A stretch of DNA of 64,000 nt from Paludibacteraceae bacterium (GCA_017430235.1 JAFRNH010000031.1:1-64000); one strand, 5' to 3'. Shown: positions 43,754-53,779, numbered from the stretch's first letter. The notes: a model not told the origin generated them from the sequence alone. A program made the numbers and translations.

Positions 43754-43781
43754 AAAGCCACACGTAAAAGTGTGGCTTTTT
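43746..43781 (-). terminator. Terminator of the ribosomal block
   Basis: AAAAAGCCACAC (43752-43763) pairs with GTGTGGCTTTTT (43770-43781), a 12-bp perfect stem with a 6-nt loop, followed on the minus strand by six T. It lies 19 bp after the rplQ stop. Confidence 0.9.
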
Positions 43782-43799
43782 AGAAATATGCGAATAGAA

Positions 43800-44285
43800 T
43801 TATTCAGCAGATTCTTGAGCTGGAGCTTCAAGTTCAGCAGCAGGAGCAGCAGCCTCTTCAACCTTCTTTTTAGAAGAACGACGAGTTTTAGTGCTCTTCT
43901 TAGCTGTTTTAGTCTTCGACATGTTGTCATTGTAGTCAACAAGTTCGATGAAGCACATTTCAGCAGCGTCATCCAAACGGAAACCAGTTTTGATAATACG
44001 AGTGTAACCACCTGGACGATCAGCGATTTTTTGAGCAATTTCGCGGAACAATTCAGTAACAGCCTGTTTGTTTTGCAAGTAGCTAAACACAACACGACGA
44101 GAGTTAGTAGAATCGTCCTTTGCCTTTGTCAATAATGGCTCAACATACTTTCTTAGGGCTTTAGCCTTAGCAGTAGTTGTATTGATTCTCTTATGCATAA
44201 TCAAAGAGATAGCCAAGTTAGCAAGCAACGCATCTCTGTGAGCTTTTTGTCTTCCAAGATGGTTGAATTTTTTATTATGTCTCAT
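43800..44285 (-). CDS. rplQ: Ribosomal protein L17
   Basis: 161 residues. The conserved N-terminal core ([12 protein letters not shown], then [19 protein letters not shown] and [16 protein letters not shown]) is L17, located near the peptide exit tunnel. After residue 120 there is a Lys-rich then Ala/Glu-rich extension of about 40 residues, common in Bacteroidota. Last gene of the ribosomal block, 5 bp after rpoA and followed by a strong terminator. Confidence 0.96.
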   Translation of the reverse strand: MRHNKKFNHLGRQKAHRDALLANLAISLIMHKRINTTTAKAKALRKYVEPLLTKAKDDSTNSRRVVFSYLQNKQAVTELFREIAQKIADRPGGYTRIIKTGFRLDDAAEMCFIELVDYNDNMSKTKTAKKSTKTRRSSKKKVEEAAAPAAELEAPAQESAE

Positions 44286-44290
44286 TTTAA

Positions 44291-45280
44291 TTAATCTTTA
44301 TCTAATTTATACTTTGAGATATCCATACCAAATGAAAGATTCAAGGTATCCAACAATTGGTCTAACTCTGTCAATGACTTCTTACCGAAGTTTCTAAACT
44401 TAAGCAAATCGCTCTTATTAAATACGACTAATTCGCCTAAAGTTTCAACATCAGCAGCTTTCAAGCAGTTAAGCGCACGAACGGAGAGGTCCATGTCGAC
44501 CAACTTAGTTTTAAGCAACTGACGCATATGAAGAACCTCCTCGTCAAATTCCTCATTAGCACTTTCGTCTGCAGAATCGAGAGTAATCTTTTCATCAGAG
44601 AACAACATAAAGTGATAAATAAGAATTTTAGCAGCTTCTTTCAAAGCATCTTTAGGGTGGATAGAACCATCAGTAGAGATTTCAATCACCAACTTTTCGT
44701 AGTCAGTTTTTTGTTCTACACGATAATTCTCAACTGCATATTTAACGTTACGAATAGGCGTATAGATAGAGTCTATAGCAAGAACGCCAATCTCAGAGCC
44801 AGGTATTTTGTTTTCGTCAGCTGGAACGTAACCGCGACCTTTACCGATATTAATTTCGATATTAAAGCTTGCGCTCTTATCCAAGCGACAGATTACAAAA
44901 TCAGGATTGAGGACATCGAAACCGGACAAATGTTTAGCAATATCACCTGCTTTAAATTCGGTACCAGAAACATTAATAGTTACTTTTTCGCTATCAAATT
45001 CTTCAACTTTCTGCTTAAAACGTACTTGTTTTAGATTAAGAATCACGTTAGTAACATCCTCAATAACTCCAGGAATAACAGAGAACTCATGATCCACACC
45101 ATCTATCTTAATGGAGGTTATTGCAAAACCTTCCAAAGAAGAGAGCAATATACGCCTTAAAGCATTACCAACAGTAATACCATAACCGGGTTCTAGCGGA
45201 CGAAACTCAAACTTTCCGTAGAAGTTATCCGCTTCCAACATTATTACTTTATCAGGTTTTTGAAATGCTAAAATTGCCAT
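44291..45280 (-). CDS. rpoA: RNA polymerase alpha subunit
   Basis: 329 residues, normal length. N-terminal dimer/assembly domain ([37 protein letters not shown]) and C-terminal DNA-contact domain ([39 protein letters not shown]). It nucleates core polymerase assembly. It sits 10 bp after rpsD and 5 bp before rplQ in the alpha part of the block. Confidence 0.97.
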   Translation of the reverse strand: MAILAFQKPDKVIMLEADNFYGKFEFRPLEPGYGITVGNALRRILLSSLEGFAITSIKIDGVDHEFSVIPGVIEDVTNVILNLKQVRFKQKVEEFDSEKVTINVSGTEFKAGDIAKHLSGFDVLNPDFVICRLDKSASFNIEINIGKGRGYVPADENKIPGSEIGVLAIDSIYTPIRNVKYAVENYRVEQKTDYEKLVIEISTDGSIHPKDALKEAAKILIYHFMLFSDEKITLDSADESANEEFDEEVLHMRQLLKTKLVDMDLSVRALNCLKAADVETLGELVVFNKSDLLKFRNFGKKSLTELDQLLDTLNLSFGMDISKYKLDKD

Positions 45281-45290
45281 GGATCAGTTA

Positions 45291-45896
45291 TTATTTAGAG
45301 TAAAGTTCGACGATCAATTGTTCTTTAATATTCTCTGGAATATCAGCTCTTTCTGGAAGATGCAAGAATTTACCAGACAATGAAGATCCATCCCACTCTA
45401 ACCATGCATATTTGCTATGATTGAAACCTGTCAAAGAATTTTCGATAACCTCAAGAGATTTAGATCTCTCACGAACACCTACTACTTGACCTGGTTTAAC
45501 AGAGTATGAAGGAATATTAACCACCTCACCATCAACAACGATGTGGCAGTGTGACACTAACTGACGAGCTGCTGCTCTTGTAGGAGCTATACCTAAACGA
45601 TAAACTACATTATCAAGACGAGTCTCCAATAATTGTAATAATACCTCACCGGTAATACCCTTTGTTGCAGAAGCTTTCTCGAACAAATTACGGAATTGTC
45701 TTTCTAAAACGCCATAAGTATATTTAGCCTTTTGCTTCTCGTTCAACTGAATACCGTACTCAGAAGACTTCTTTCTTCTATTTACGCCATGTTGTCCGGG
45801 AGGAAAATTTCTTTTTGCCAAAATCTTATCTGGACCGAAAATTGGTTCTCCAAAACGACGCGCAATCTTAGTTTTTGGACCTGTGTATCTAGCCAT
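45291..45896 (-). CDS. rpsD: Ribosomal protein S4
   Basis: 201 residues. Primary 16S rRNA-binding protein. [16 protein letters not shown] at the start, then [16 protein letters not shown], and the S4 RNA-binding fold ([30 protein letters not shown]). There is no zinc-binding Cys cluster at the N-terminus. It is separated from rpsK by 113 bp, the widest gap in this part of the block, which holds a hairpin. Confidence 0.97.
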   Translation of the reverse strand: MARYTGPKTKIARRFGEPIFGPDKILAKRNFPPGQHGVNRRKKSSEYGIQLNEKQKAKYTYGVLERQFRNLFEKASATKGITGEVLLQLLETRLDNVVYRLGIAPTRAAARQLVSHCHIVVDGEVVNIPSYSVKPGQVVGVRERSKSLEVIENSLTGFNHSKYAWLEWDGSSLSGKFLHLPERADIPENIKEQLIVELYSK

Positions 45897-45938
45897 TTTT
45901 TTTAATTATTAATTCCAAACCTTGAACCGTGCAGCCGC

Positions 45939-45965
45939 GATTGCAGAGAGGATTAAATTGCAATC
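45939..45965 (-). promoter_or_regulatory. Hairpin in the rpsK-rpsD gap
   Basis: GATTGCA (minus 45965-45959) pairs with TGCAATC (45945-45939) around a 13-nt loop, about 40 nt before the rpsD start. It could be part of an autoregulatory leader. No T-run follows, so it is not a terminator. Confidence 0.35.
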
Positions 45966-46009
45966 ATTCACAATGCGAGATTCGAAAGCTGTTTGTAATA
46001 AATATAAAA

Positions 46010-46399
46010 TTATACTCTACGTTTTTTAGGTGGTCGACAACCATTATGTGGTAGTGGTGTTACGTCGATAATTTCCATCACCTCAATTCCTGCACCATGG
46101 ATGGTACGAATTGCAGACTCACGGCCATTACCTGGACCTTTTACGTATGCCTTAACTTTCCTTAAACCTAAATCATAGGCTGCTTTAGCACAATCCTGAG
46201 CTGCCATCTGTGCTGCATATGGAGTGTTCTTCTTTGAACCACGGAATCCCATCTTACCAGCTGATGACCATGAAATAATCTGACCCTCAGAGTTTGCTAA
46301 TGAAACTATGATATTGTTAAAAGATGAATGTACATGCAATTGTCCAATTGCGTCAACTTTTACTACCTTTTTTTTGGTTGCTACTGCTTTTTTTGCCAT
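46010..46399 (-). CDS. rpsK: Ribosomal protein S11
   Basis: 129 residues. [35 protein letters not shown] and [21 protein letters not shown] are the S11 signatures; the C-terminus [13 protein letters not shown] is typical. It forms part of the 30S platform. The Lys-rich start ([12 protein letters not shown]) is a short extension. Starts 32 bp after rpsM. Confidence 0.97.
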   Translation of the reverse strand: MAKKAVATKKKVVKVDAIGQLHVHSSFNNIIVSLANSEGQIISWSSAGKMGFRGSKKNTPYAAQMAAQDCAKAAYDLGLRKVKAYVKGPGNGRESAIRTIHGAGIEVMEIIDVTPLPHNGCRPPKKRRV

Positions 46400-46431
46400 A
46401 TCTTTTATTAATTAATAGCGTTAGCTAACTT

Positions 46432-46812
46432 TTACTTAGTTGCTTTCTTCTTGTTTGCAACAGTCTTCTTCTTACCCTTACGAGTACGTGCATTGTTTTT
46501 CGTACTTTGTCCACGCAAAGGTAATCCAATACGATGACGAATACCTCTGTAGCATCCAACGTCCATCAATCTCTTGATGTTCAATTGTACTTCTGAACGA
46601 AGATCTCCTTCGACTTTGAACTCCGCACCTATAATCTCACGAATTTTAGATGCTTGATCATCTGTCCAATCCTTTACCTTGATGTCTTTATCAACACCTG
46701 CTTTTGAAAGAATCTTATTTGCACTACTGCGACCTATACCATAAATATAGGTTAAACCGATTTCTCCTCTCTTATTCTGAGGCAAATCTACTCCGACAAT
46801 TCTTATAGCCAT
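46432..46812 (-). CDS. rpsM: Ribosomal protein S13
   Basis: 126 residues. [37 protein letters not shown] and [20 protein letters not shown] identify S13, which contacts the 50S subunit and the P-site tRNA. The Lys-rich C-terminal tail ([13 protein letters not shown]) is usual. Located 37 bp after rpmJ. Confidence 0.97.
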   Translation of the reverse strand: MAIRIVGVDLPQNKRGEIGLTYIYGIGRSSANKILSKAGVDKDIKVKDWTDDQASKIREIIGAEFKVEGDLRSEVQLNIKRLMDVGCYRGIRHRIGLPLRGQSTKNNARTRKGKKKTVANKKKATK

Positions 46813-46849
46813 ATATAAACTAAAATTTTTGCAAAGATAATAAAAATTT

Positions 46850-46966
46850 TTATCCTTGACGTTGCTTATACTTAGGATTTTTCTTATTAATTACATACAA
46901 ACGTCCCTTTCTTCTTACTATTTTACACTCTGGGGTACGTTTTTTTAAAGATGCTCTTACTTTCAT
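46850..46966 (-). CDS. rpmJ: Ribosomal protein L36, zinc-independent type
   Basis: 38 residues: [19 protein letters not shown], then [19 protein letters not shown]. The frame and length match L36. Only one of the four usual zinc ligands (CxxC...C...H) remains, so this is a Cys-poor form that does not need zinc. It sits between infA (12 bp) and rpsM (37 bp), its normal place. It is too short to appear in a search limited to longer reading frames. Confidence 0.95.
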   Translation of the reverse strand: MKVRASLKKRTPECKIVRRKGRLYVINKKNPKYKQRQG

Positions 46967-46978
46967 ATCTGTACTTAA

Positions 46979-47197
46979 TTATTTGTATCTGAATGCAATA
47001 CGACCTTTTGACAAGTCATACGGAGACATCTCGACTCTTACTTTATCTCCTGGAAGAATTTTTATATAATGCATACGCATTTTTCCAGAAATATGAGCAG
47101 TTATCTCATGTCCATTTTCTAATTCAACGCGAAACATAGCATTCGACAATGCTTCTACTATTGTTCCGTCTTGCTCTATTGCTGCTTGTTTAGCCAT
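46979..47197 (-). CDS. infA: Translation initiation factor IF-1
   Basis: 72 residues, exact family length. An OB-fold S1-like domain: [27 protein letters not shown]...[22 protein letters not shown], ending [12 protein letters not shown]. It binds the ribosomal A site during initiation. It begins 3 bp after the map stop, in the usual secY-map-infA-rpmJ order. Confidence 0.97.
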   Translation of the reverse strand: MAKQAAIEQDGTIVEALSNAMFRVELENGHEITAHISGKMRMHYIKILPGDKVRVEMSPYDLSKGRIAFRYK

Positions 47198-47200
47198 ATA

Positions 47201-47983
47201 CTATATCGCTTTATTTCCTAAAACTTGCTCGACATACTCAAACGACGATAAAATATCTGCACCTCCCTTACGAATAGCTATCGTATGTTCATAATGTGCA
47301 GCATACTTATGATCCGATGTGACTGCCGTCCATCCGTCCGGCTCTAAATAACAATCCTTTTTTCCTAAATTAATCATGGGCTCTATCGCTATGACCATTC
47401 CGTCTTTCAACATCGGTCCATTGCCTCGCCTTCCATAATTAGGAACCGCTGGTTCTTCATGCATATCATGACCTACGCCATGACCTACAAACTCGCGAAC
47501 CACAGAATATCCTTTGGATTCACAATGTGTTTGCACTGCACTTCCTATATCTCCTAATCTTCCACCAACTTTTGCTGCTTCTATACCTTTGTATAGTGCC
47601 TCTTTTGTGGTCTTAAGTAGAGAAAGAACCTCAGGAGACACTTCACCTACACAAAATGTGTAGCAAGAATCTCCATGAAATCCATTCTTATATGCTCCGC
47701 AATCGACTGAAACAACATCTCCTTCTTTCAATTCATAGTTGGAAGGGATACCGTGTACAATCTGATCATTTACGGATGTACATATTGAATTAGGGAATCC
47801 TCCATATCCTAAAAAACTTGGGACTGCATCATTAGAACGAATAAACTCCTCCGCCAACTTATCAAGAGCTAATGTTGTAACACCTGGCTTAATGGCTTTC
47901 CCCACTTCTGCCAACGTACGCGCAACAATTAAATTACTGATGCGCAACAACTCAATCTCTTCGTCTGTTTTAAGATATATCAT
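47201..47983 (-). CDS. map: Methionine aminopeptidase, type I
   Basis: 260 residues. Removes the initiator Met from new proteins. Metal ligands are seen in SVDCGAYKNGFHGDSCYTF (two Asp), GHGVGHDMHEEPAVPNYG (His), IEPMINLG (Glu) and HYEHTIAI (Glu). The start is ATG 47983 (MIYLKTDEEIELL). An in-frame TTG at 47995 overlaps the secY stop but would add four residues not needed by the family. Followed 3 bp later by infA. Confidence 0.95.
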   Translation of the reverse strand: MIYLKTDEEIELLRISNLIVARTLAEVGKAIKPGVTTLALDKLAEEFIRSNDAVPSFLGYGGFPNSICTSVNDQIVHGIPSNYELKEGDVVSVDCGAYKNGFHGDSCYTFCVGEVSPEVLSLLKTTKEALYKGIEAAKVGGRLGDIGSAVQTHCESKGYSVVREFVGHGVGHDMHEEPAVPNYGRRGNGPMLKDGMVIAIEPMINLGKKDCYLEPDGWTAVTSDHKYAAHYEHTIAIRKGGADILSSFEYVEQVLGNKAI

Positions 47984-47991
47984 CACAAATA

Positions 47992-49344
47992 TCAATAAGC
48001 GGATAAACCAGAACGTCCTTGAATATGACCAGACTCCATCAAGCCATCATAGTGATGCATCAACAAATGGCTCTCCACTTGTTGTAATGTATCCAAAACA
48101 ACACCCACAATAATCAATAGAGATGTTCCTCCAAAGAAATGTGAGAATTGATCAGTTACACCAGCCTTACTGATGAATGCAGGCAAGATAGCAATCAATG
48201 CCAAGAAAATAGAACCTGGTAAAGTAATCTTAGACATGATTGAATCGATGTACTCAGCAGTTGGAGTTCCAGGTTTTACACCAGGAATAAATCCATTGTT
48301 ACGCTTCATATCATCAGCCATTCTCGTTGGGTTAATCGTGATTGCCGTATACAAATACGTAAACAAAATAATTAACACAGCAAAAATGAAGTTATACCAG
48401 AATCCATTTGTATTGCGCAACATGTTCAACAAGAAGTTTGTTGAATTTTCTTGTGACATTACCCATGGCATAACAGCCAATGGAATGAACATGATAGCTT
48501 GACCAAAGATGATTGGCATTACACCTGCAGCATTGACCTTCAATGGAATATAATTACGTACTCCAACAGGACTTGTCTTACCGTTTTCCATTCTTTTTGC
48601 ATATTGTACAGGAACTTTTCTGATTCCTTGTACCAAAAGAATTGCAGCTGCTGCAACAACAAAAAGAGCAATGATTTCAAGCAAGAACTTAACCAAACCA
48701 CCTCCACCTTGAGAGCTGTAGCAAGAAACGAATTCTTGAGAAATAGCACTTGGGAAACGTGCAATAATACCAACTAAAATGATAAATGAAATACCATTTC
48801 CTACACCTTTATCCGTGATACGCTCACCTAACCACATCACAAACATACTACCTGCACATAAGATGATAGTGGAATAGATTTTGAACCACACACCTGGAGG
48901 TAATGCGGCACCCGCTTGTTGCATTTGAATAGAAAGATTCACCAAATAAGAAGGTCCTTGCAATAACAAGATACCTACAGTTAGATATCTAGTATATTGT
49001 TGGATTTTCTTACGGCCACTTTCACCTTCGTTTTGTTTCTTCTGGAAAGAAGGAACAGCGATTGTCAACAACTGCATAACGATGGAAGCCGAGATATACG
49101 GCATAATTCCTAGAGCAAAGATAGAAGCATTGGAGAAGGCTCCTCCTGAAAACATATCCAAGAGGGCCATCAATCCAGTACTTGTTTGCTTGCTCAATTC
49201 TGTCAATGCATTGGGATCAATACCCGGAAGGACAACAAATGAACCAAAGCGATATATCAAAACAAATAAAAATGTTATCACGATTCGAGTACGAAGGTCC
49301 TCGATTCTGTAGATGTTTTTTATTGTTTCAATCAGTTTTTTCAT
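47992..49344 (-). CDS. secY: Preprotein translocase subunit SecY
   Basis: 450 residues. Ten transmembrane helices can be traced. Motifs: RIVITFLFVLIYRFGSFV at TM1, LGIMPYISASIVMQLL after the plug region, GNGISFIILVGII, and IPGVKPGTPTAEYID in a cytoplasmic loop. Forms the SecYEG channel in the inner membrane, exporting among others the T9SS cargo of this window. Its ATG overlaps the rplO stop by 4 bp. Confidence 0.97.
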   Translation of the reverse strand: MKKLIETIKNIYRIEDLRTRIVITFLFVLIYRFGSFVVLPGIDPNALTELSKQTSTGLMALLDMFSGGAFSNASIFALGIMPYISASIVMQLLTIAVPSFQKKQNEGESGRKKIQQYTRYLTVGILLLQGPSYLVNLSIQMQQAGAALPPGVWFKIYSTIILCAGSMFVMWLGERITDKGVGNGISFIILVGIIARFPSAISQEFVSCYSSQGGGGLVKFLLEIIALFVVAAAAILLVQGIRKVPVQYAKRMENGKTSPVGVRNYIPLKVNAAGVMPIIFGQAIMFIPLAVMPWVMSQENSTNFLLNMLRNTNGFWYNFIFAVLIILFTYLYTAITINPTRMADDMKRNNGFIPGVKPGTPTAEYIDSIMSKITLPGSIFLALIAILPAFISKAGVTDQFSHFFGGTSLLIIVGVVLDTLQQVESHLLMHHYDGLMESGHIQGRSGLSAY

Positions 49345-49793
49345 TTTTCAAGAATTACAACTGAACCACCAGCAGCTTCGATAGCAGCTTTAGCTGACTC
49401 TGAAAATGCGTGAGCAGAAACAGTTAATTTAGAAGTCAATGTACCTGAACCCAGAATCTTAATCAAGCTCTTTTTTGAAGCGAAACCAGCTTCAACCAAT
49501 GCGTTGATATCGATTGAATCAATTTGATTGCTATCTGCCAATTTTTGAAGAGTAGCAAGATTAATTGCTTTGTATTCTACATGATTGATATTCTTGAAAC
49601 CATATTTAGGCAAGCGACGTTGCAATGGCATTTGACCACCCTCGAAACCGATCTTCTTAGAATAACCAGAACGAGACTTCGCACCTTTATGACCACGAGT
49701 AGAAGTTCCTCCCAATCCAGATCCTGGTCCACGACCAATTCTCTTTCTTGTCTTAACGGAACCTGCTGCAGGTTTTAAATTACTTAAATCCAT
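49341..49793 (-). CDS. rplO: Ribosomal protein L15
   Basis: 150 residues. The Gly-rich N-terminus (KRIGRGPGSGLGGTSTRGHK, GYSKKIGFEGGQMPLQRRLPK) and a C-terminal ALVEAGFASKKSLIKILGSG segment identify L15, an organiser of 23S rRNA. It overlaps secY by 4 bp (ATGA) and follows rpmD by 28 bp, the usual spc order. Confidence 0.97.
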   Translation of the reverse strand: MDLSNLKPAAGSVKTRKRIGRGPGSGLGGTSTRGHKGAKSRSGYSKKIGFEGGQMPLQRRLPKYGFKNINHVEYKAINLATLQKLADSNQIDSIDINALVEAGFASKKSLIKILGSGTLTSKLTVSAHAFSESAKAAIEAAGGSVVILEK

Positions 49794-49821
49794 TTCTTTA
49801 AATATTTATACGATTAAATAA

Positions 49822-49998
49822 TTACTTTTCAACTACCACAAGATGTTTAACGGCTTCAACCATGCCTAAAATGACTGGGCTGTCTTCGTGTTCAACAACT
49901 GAGTTGATTTTCTTGAGTCCCAATGCTTCCAAAGTAGCCTTTTGCTGCTTAGGACAACCGATTTTACTTCTTACTTGTTTAATTTTAATTTTTGCCAT
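49822..49998 (-). CDS. rpmD: Ribosomal protein L30
   Basis: 58 residues from ATG 49998 (MAKIKIKQVRSKIGCPK), matching the family length; a TTG nine bases earlier is not needed. TLEALGLKKINSVVEHEDSP and the C-terminal ILGMVEAVKHLVVVEK are typical. It follows rpsE by 11 bp. Confidence 0.95.
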   Translation of the reverse strand: MAKIKIKQVRSKIGCPKQQKATLEALGLKKINSVVEHEDSPVILGMVEAVKHLVVVEK

Positions 49999-50009
49999 AA
50001 TTTTCAAAA

Positions 50010-50534
50010 TTAACCTTTAAACACTTTTTCCATTGAAACACCACGATTCTGTGCAACCGTATAAGCATCACGCAACTCAGACAAAGCCAAAATTGTAGCT
50101 TTTACCAAGTTGTGAGGATTTGAAGAACCCTTAGATTTTGCTAACACGTCTGTTACTCCAACACTTTCAAGTACAGCACGCATAGCACCTCCAGCTTTCA
50201 CACCCGTACCATGAGATGCAGGTCTCAATAATACCTGAGCACCACCGAACTTAGCCTCTTGTTCATGAGGGATAGTACCATTCAATACAGGAACCTTAAC
50301 TAAATTCTTCTTTGCTGCTTCCACACCCTTAGCAATAGCTGCTGTTACTTCACCAGCCTTACCAAGTCCGAAACCAACAACACCGTCCTCATTACCAACA
50401 ACTACGATAGCTGCGAAACTAAACGTACGACCACCTTTAGTTACCTTAGTTACACGATTAATGGCAACCAATCTATCTTTTAATTCCAAATCGTTAGTCG
50501 ATTTAACTTTATTATTATTTTCTGCCATAACCAT
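50010..50534 (-). CDS. rpsE: Ribosomal protein S5
   Basis: 174 residues (ATG 50534, or 50528 to give MAENNNKV). The dsRBD-like N-terminal half ([37 protein letters not shown]) and S5 C-terminal fold ([37 protein letters not shown]) are clear. S5 acts in decoding accuracy and mRNA entry. Its start overlaps the rplR stop by 1 bp. Confidence 0.97.
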   Translation of the reverse strand: MVMAENNNKVKSTNDLELKDRLVAINRVTKVTKGGRTFSFAAIVVVGNEDGVVGFGLGKAGEVTAAIAKGVEAAKKNLVKVPVLNGTIPHEQEAKFGGAQVLLRPASHGTGVKAGGAMRAVLESVGVTDVLAKSKGSSNPHNLVKATILALSELRDAYTVAQNRGVSMEKVFKG

Positions 50535-50929
50535 TAAAATTTAAGTCCACCCTTACGAGCAGCGTCAGCTAATTCTTTTACTCTACCATGGTATAAGTAA
50601 CCATTACGGTCGAATACCACTTCTTTAATTCCTGCTGCAATTGCTTTTTTTGCAATATCTTCACCAACTTTAGCAGCGATTTCTTTCTTGGAAATTTTGT
50701 CAGTAATTCCGACAGAAGAAGCAGATACGATTGTTGCGCCAACCAAAGAAGTGAATTCTCTTCCTTCTTTATCTTTGTTTACAACACTCTTAGCTTCGTC
50801 ATTGATCAACTGAACATAAATCTGCTTATTGCTTCTGAAAACAGTCATACGAGGACGCTCAGCAGAACCAGAGATCTTTGCTCGGATACCCCTTTTGATT
50901 TTTAATCTTCTTTCTATTTTTGAAGTCAT
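50534..50929 (-). CDS. rplR: Ribosomal protein L18
   Basis: 131 residues. [37 protein letters not shown] and the C-terminal [20 protein letters not shown] are L18 signatures. It binds 5S rRNA with L5. Slightly longer than the 117-residue E. coli form, with a short mid insertion. Starts 21 bp after rplF. Confidence 0.96.
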   Translation of the reverse strand: MTSKIERRLKIKRGIRAKISGSAERPRMTVFRSNKQIYVQLINDEAKSVVNKDKEGREFTSLVGATIVSASSVGITDKISKKEIAAKVGEDIAKKAIAAGIKEVVFDRNGYLYHGRVKELADAARKGGLKF

Positions 50930-50950
50930 AATAATTCTTTTTTAATTAAA

Positions 50951-51505
50951 TTACTTAGCACCAGCTGACTTACCAGCCTTACGACGAATCTGCTCGCCAA
51001 CGAACTTAACACCTTTACCCTTATAAGGTTCTGGCTTACGGAAAGAACGAATCTTTGCACAAACCTGACCTAATAATTGTTTATCACAACTTTCAAGTAT
51101 TACCAACGGATTTTGATTTCTTTCACTCTTCGTTTCAATCTTGATCTCTTTTGGCAACTGCAAGAAGATATTATGAGTATATCCTAAAGCAAATTCAATA
51201 ACTTGACCTTGGTTAGATACACGGTATCCAACTCCGACCAACTCCAATTCCTTTTTATAACCTTGAGACACTCCAACGATCATGTTATTCACTAGAGCAC
51301 GATACAAGCCATGCATTGAACGCATTTCTGGTTCATCAGATGGACGAGTGAATGATACTTCACCATCTTTTACTTCCATCTTGATGTTAGGGTTAATGGT
51401 TTGAGTCAACTCACCCTTAGGACCTTTTACTGTTACAACATCATCCTTTACAGAAACTGTAACTCCTGAAGGAATACTAATTGGTAATTTTCCTATTCTT
51501 GACAT
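50951..51505 (-). CDS. rplF: Ribosomal protein L6
   Basis: 184 residues. MSRIGKLPISIPSGVTV start, VKGPKGELTQTINPN, and the C-terminal PEPYKGKGVKFVGEQIRRKA motif define L6, which sits at the factor-binding site near the L7/L12 stalk. It is in spc order between rpsH and rplR, 17 bp after rpsH. Confidence 0.97.
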   Translation of the reverse strand: MSRIGKLPISIPSGVTVSVKDDVVTVKGPKGELTQTINPNIKMEVKDGEVSFTRPSDEPEMRSMHGLYRALVNNMIVGVSQGYKKELELVGVGYRVSNQGQVIEFALGYTHNIFLQLPKEIKIETKSERNQNPLVILESCDKQLLGQVCAKIRSFRKPEPYKGKGVKFVGEQIRRKAGKSAGAK

Positions 51506-51522
51506 TTACAACTCCTCCTCAA

Positions 51523-51921
51523 TTAATAGATGTAACATAAAACTTCACCACCGATTTTCAAATCACGAGCTTCCTTATCGGTCATAACGCCCTTTGATGT
51601 TGAAACGATGGCAATTCCCAAACCATTCAATACTTTAGGCATATCCTTGTAACCAACATATTTACGCATACCAGGAGAAGAAATTCTCTTCAATCCCTTG
51701 ATAGCGTTTACTTTGTTGACTGGATCATACTTCAAGGCAATTTTGATTGAGCCTTTCGTAGTACCTTCGTCCTCGAATTTGTAATTCAAGATATAGCCCT
51801 TGTCGAGCAATATCTTAGTGATTTCTTTCTTCAAATTTGAAGCAGGAACTTCAAGCACTCTGTGTTTAGCTTGAATAGCGTTCCTCATTCTCGTCAGATA
51901 ATCTGCTATTGGATCTGTCAT
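51523..51921 (-). CDS. rpsH: Ribosomal protein S8
   Basis: 132 residues. [20 protein letters not shown] start and the C-terminal [20 protein letters not shown] with GGEVLCYIY are S8 signatures. S8 binds the central domain of 16S rRNA and in E. coli is the repressor of the spc operon; whether that holds here is unknown. It starts 55 bp after rpsN. Confidence 0.97.
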   Translation of the reverse strand: MTDPIADYLTRMRNAIQAKHRVLEVPASNLKKEITKILLDKGYILNYKFEDEGTTKGSIKIALKYDPVNKVNAIKGLKRISSPGMRKYVGYKDMPKVLNGLGIAIVSTSKGVMTDKEARDLKIGGEVLCYIY

Positions 51922-51976
51922 AATAAAAATAAATTAAATTGATCAGGTAAACCTGACAATATTTAACACTAATTTT

Positions 51977-52246
51977 TTACCAGCTTGCTTTCTTTACACC
52001 AGGAATCAAACCAGCAGAAGCCATCTCTCTAAATTGAATACGAGAGATGCCGAATTGACGCATATAACCCTTAGGTCTTCCTGTCAACTTGCAACGGTTG
52101 TGTTTACGTACAGGAGATGCGTTCTTTGGAAGAGCTTGCAAAGCCTCGTAGTTACCCTCAGCTTTCAATTTAGCTCTCTTTTCTGCATACTTGGCGCAAA
52201 GTTTAGCCCTTTTAACCTCACGGGCTTTCATTGATTCTTTTGCCAT
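51977..52246 (-). CDS. rpsN: Ribosomal protein S14, zinc-independent type
   Basis: 89 residues from ATG 52246 ([15 protein letters not shown]). The frame opens earlier at a TTG (52282), inside the rplE 3' end, but the family start is [22 protein letters not shown] and [17 protein letters not shown] identify S14. It has the long form without the CxxC...CxxC zinc ribbon. Starts 4 bp after rplE. Confidence 0.95.
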   Translation of the reverse strand: MAKESMKAREVKRAKLCAKYAEKRAKLKAEGNYEALQALPKNASPVRKHNRCKLTGRPKGYMRQFGISRIQFREMASAGLIPGVKKASW

Positions 52247-52250
52247 GATC

Positions 52251-52802
52251 TTATCTTTTAATGTTTTTAAAAGGTAATCCAAATTCTCTCAACAAAGCAT
52301 ATCCCTCTTCATCGGTCTTTGCTGAAGTTACAAAGGTAATATTCATTCCTAACATTTTCTGTATAGAATCAATATTTATTTCAGGGAAGATGATTTGCTC
52401 TTCGATACCTAGTGTATAGTTACCCATACCATCAAACTTAGACTCGATTCCTTTGAAGTCACGGATACGAGGAAGAGAAACACGAATCAATCTCTCTAAG
52501 AACTCATACATTTTCTCTCTTCTCAAAGTTACACGAACACCGATAGGCATTTTCTTACGAACTTTGAAGTTAGAGATATCTTTCTTAGACAAGGTTGGAA
52601 CTGCTTTTTGACCTGTGATAGCAGTCAACTCGTTGATTGCAACTTCGATAATCTTCTTATCTGCTACTGCTTGTCCTAATCCTTCATTGATAACGATCTT
52701 CTCAAGAACTGGAACTTGCATAACAGACTTGTAGTTAAACTCCTTCATCAAGGAAGGAACAATACGCTCAGCGTACTCTTTCTTTAAACTAGCTGTATTC
52801 AT
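52251..52802 (-). CDS. rplE: Ribosomal protein L5
   Basis: 183 residues. [56 protein letters not shown] and the C-terminal [20 protein letters not shown] are L5 signatures. It binds 5S rRNA and contacts P-site tRNA. Separated from rplX by 1 bp. Confidence 0.97.
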   Translation of the reverse strand: MNTASLKKEYAERIVPSLMKEFNYKSVMQVPVLEKIVINEGLGQAVADKKIIEVAINELTAITGQKAVPTLSKKDISNFKVRKKMPIGVRVTLRREKMYEFLERLIRVSLPRIRDFKGIESKFDGMGNYTLGIEEQIIFPEINIDSIQKMLGMNITFVTSAKTDEEGYALLREFGLPFKNIKR

Positions 52803-52803
52803 A

Positions 52804-53124
52804 TTACAAAATTACCTCCCCTGATTTTTTAGAATAGCGTACCGTTTTTCCTTCCTCATTTTTACGACGTCCAATACGAGTAGGCTTACCACTCTTAGGG
52901 TCGATCAAACTCAGATTAGAAATATGGATAGGTGCTTCTAGTTTAACGATACCACCTTGAGGGTTCTTTGCGCTTGGCTTAGAGCTCTTAGAAACGATGT
53001 TGAGACCTTCTACAACGGCACGTTCCTCTTTAACGATGACTCTTAACACGCGACCAGTTTTTCCTTTATCGGAACCTGCGTTCACGTAAACCATATCACC
53101 CTTCTTAATATTTAATTTACTCAT
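52804..53124 (-). CDS. rplX: Ribosomal protein L24
   Basis: 106 residues. The KOW motif is at the start ([20 protein letters not shown]); [20 protein letters not shown] and [20 protein letters not shown] follow. L24 starts 50S assembly and lies near the exit tunnel. It starts 17 bp after rplN. Confidence 0.96.
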   Translation of the reverse strand: MSKLNIKKGDMVYVNAGSDKGKTGRVLRVIVKEERAVVEGLNIVSKSSKPSAKNPQGGIVKLEAPIHISNLSLIDPKSGKPTRIGRRKNEEGKTVRYSKKSGEVIL

Positions 53125-53141
53125 CTTTGTAAAATTAGAAA

Positions 53142-53507
53142 TTAAAGCACTTCGGGTGCTAATGAAACAATTTTCATGTTAGTAGCACGGAGCTCTCTGG
53201 CAACTGGACCGAATATACGGCTCGCTCTCATTTCACCTGCACCATTCAAAAGAACACATGCATTATCATCAAAGCGAATATAAGAACCGTCCTGACGTCT
53301 AATCTCCTTATTGGTTCTAACAACAACTGCCTTAGAAACCGTACCTTTTTTCATATCACTTGAAGGGATTACATTTTTTACCGCTACCACGATAATATCC
53401 CCTACAGTAGCATAACGTTTACCAGTACCACCAAGAACGCGAATACATAACGCCTCTCTTGCTCCACTGTTATCAGCTACGACTAATCTTGACTCTTGTT
53501 GTATCAT
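53142..53507 (-). CDS. rplN: Ribosomal protein L14
   Basis: 121 residues. [53 protein letters not shown] and FGPVARELR identify L14, which bridges to the 30S subunit. It is 1 bp after rpsQ. Confidence 0.97.
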   Translation of the reverse strand: MIQQESRLVVADNSGAREALCIRVLGGTGKRYATVGDIIVVAVKNVIPSSDMKKGTVSKAVVVRTNKEIRRQDGSYIRFDDNACVLLNGAGEMRASRIFGPVARELRATNMKIVSLAPEVL

Positions 53508-53508
53508 A

Positions 53509-53760
53509 TTACTTAGCTCTTTCGATGATTTCTACTAATCTCCATCTCTTAGTTTTGCTCAATGGGCGAGTTTCCATAATTCTTACAGTATCACCAACAT
53601 TGCACTCGTTTTTCTCGTCGTGAGCGTGATATTTCTTCGTCTTGTTGACGAACTTTTGATAAATAGGGTGCATTTCCTTATACTTGATTGTAACAGTAAT
53701 GGTTTTATCCATTTTGTTACTAGAAACAACACCTTGTCTTTCTTTTCTTAAGTTTCTCAT
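53509..53760 (-). CDS. rpsQ: Ribosomal protein S17
   Basis: 83 residues from ATG 53760 ([12 protein letters not shown]). An upstream TTG (53775) would add five residues and is less likely. [35 protein letters not shown] and [14 protein letters not shown] are the S17 OB-fold signatures. It is a 16S rRNA 5'-domain binder, following rpmC by 19 bp. Confidence 0.95.
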   Translation of the reverse strand: MRNLRKERQGVVSSNKMDKTITVTIKYKEMHPIYQKFVNKTKKYHAHDEKNECNVGDTVRIMETRPLSKTKRWRLVEIIERAK

Positions 53761-53779
53761 TTTGATCAAGCTCAATTAA

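Noticed and set aside
43727..44095. Minus-strand frame of 122 codons overlapping rplQ
   Set aside because: It is a +1-type shadow of the rplQ gene rich in Leu and Arg from the Lys/Ala-rich tail codons; rplQ accounts fully for the region.
52247..52282. Longer rpsN start at TTG 52282
   Set aside because: The extra residues are absent from S14 proteins, overlap the end of rplE, and a good ATG with MAKESMK follows.
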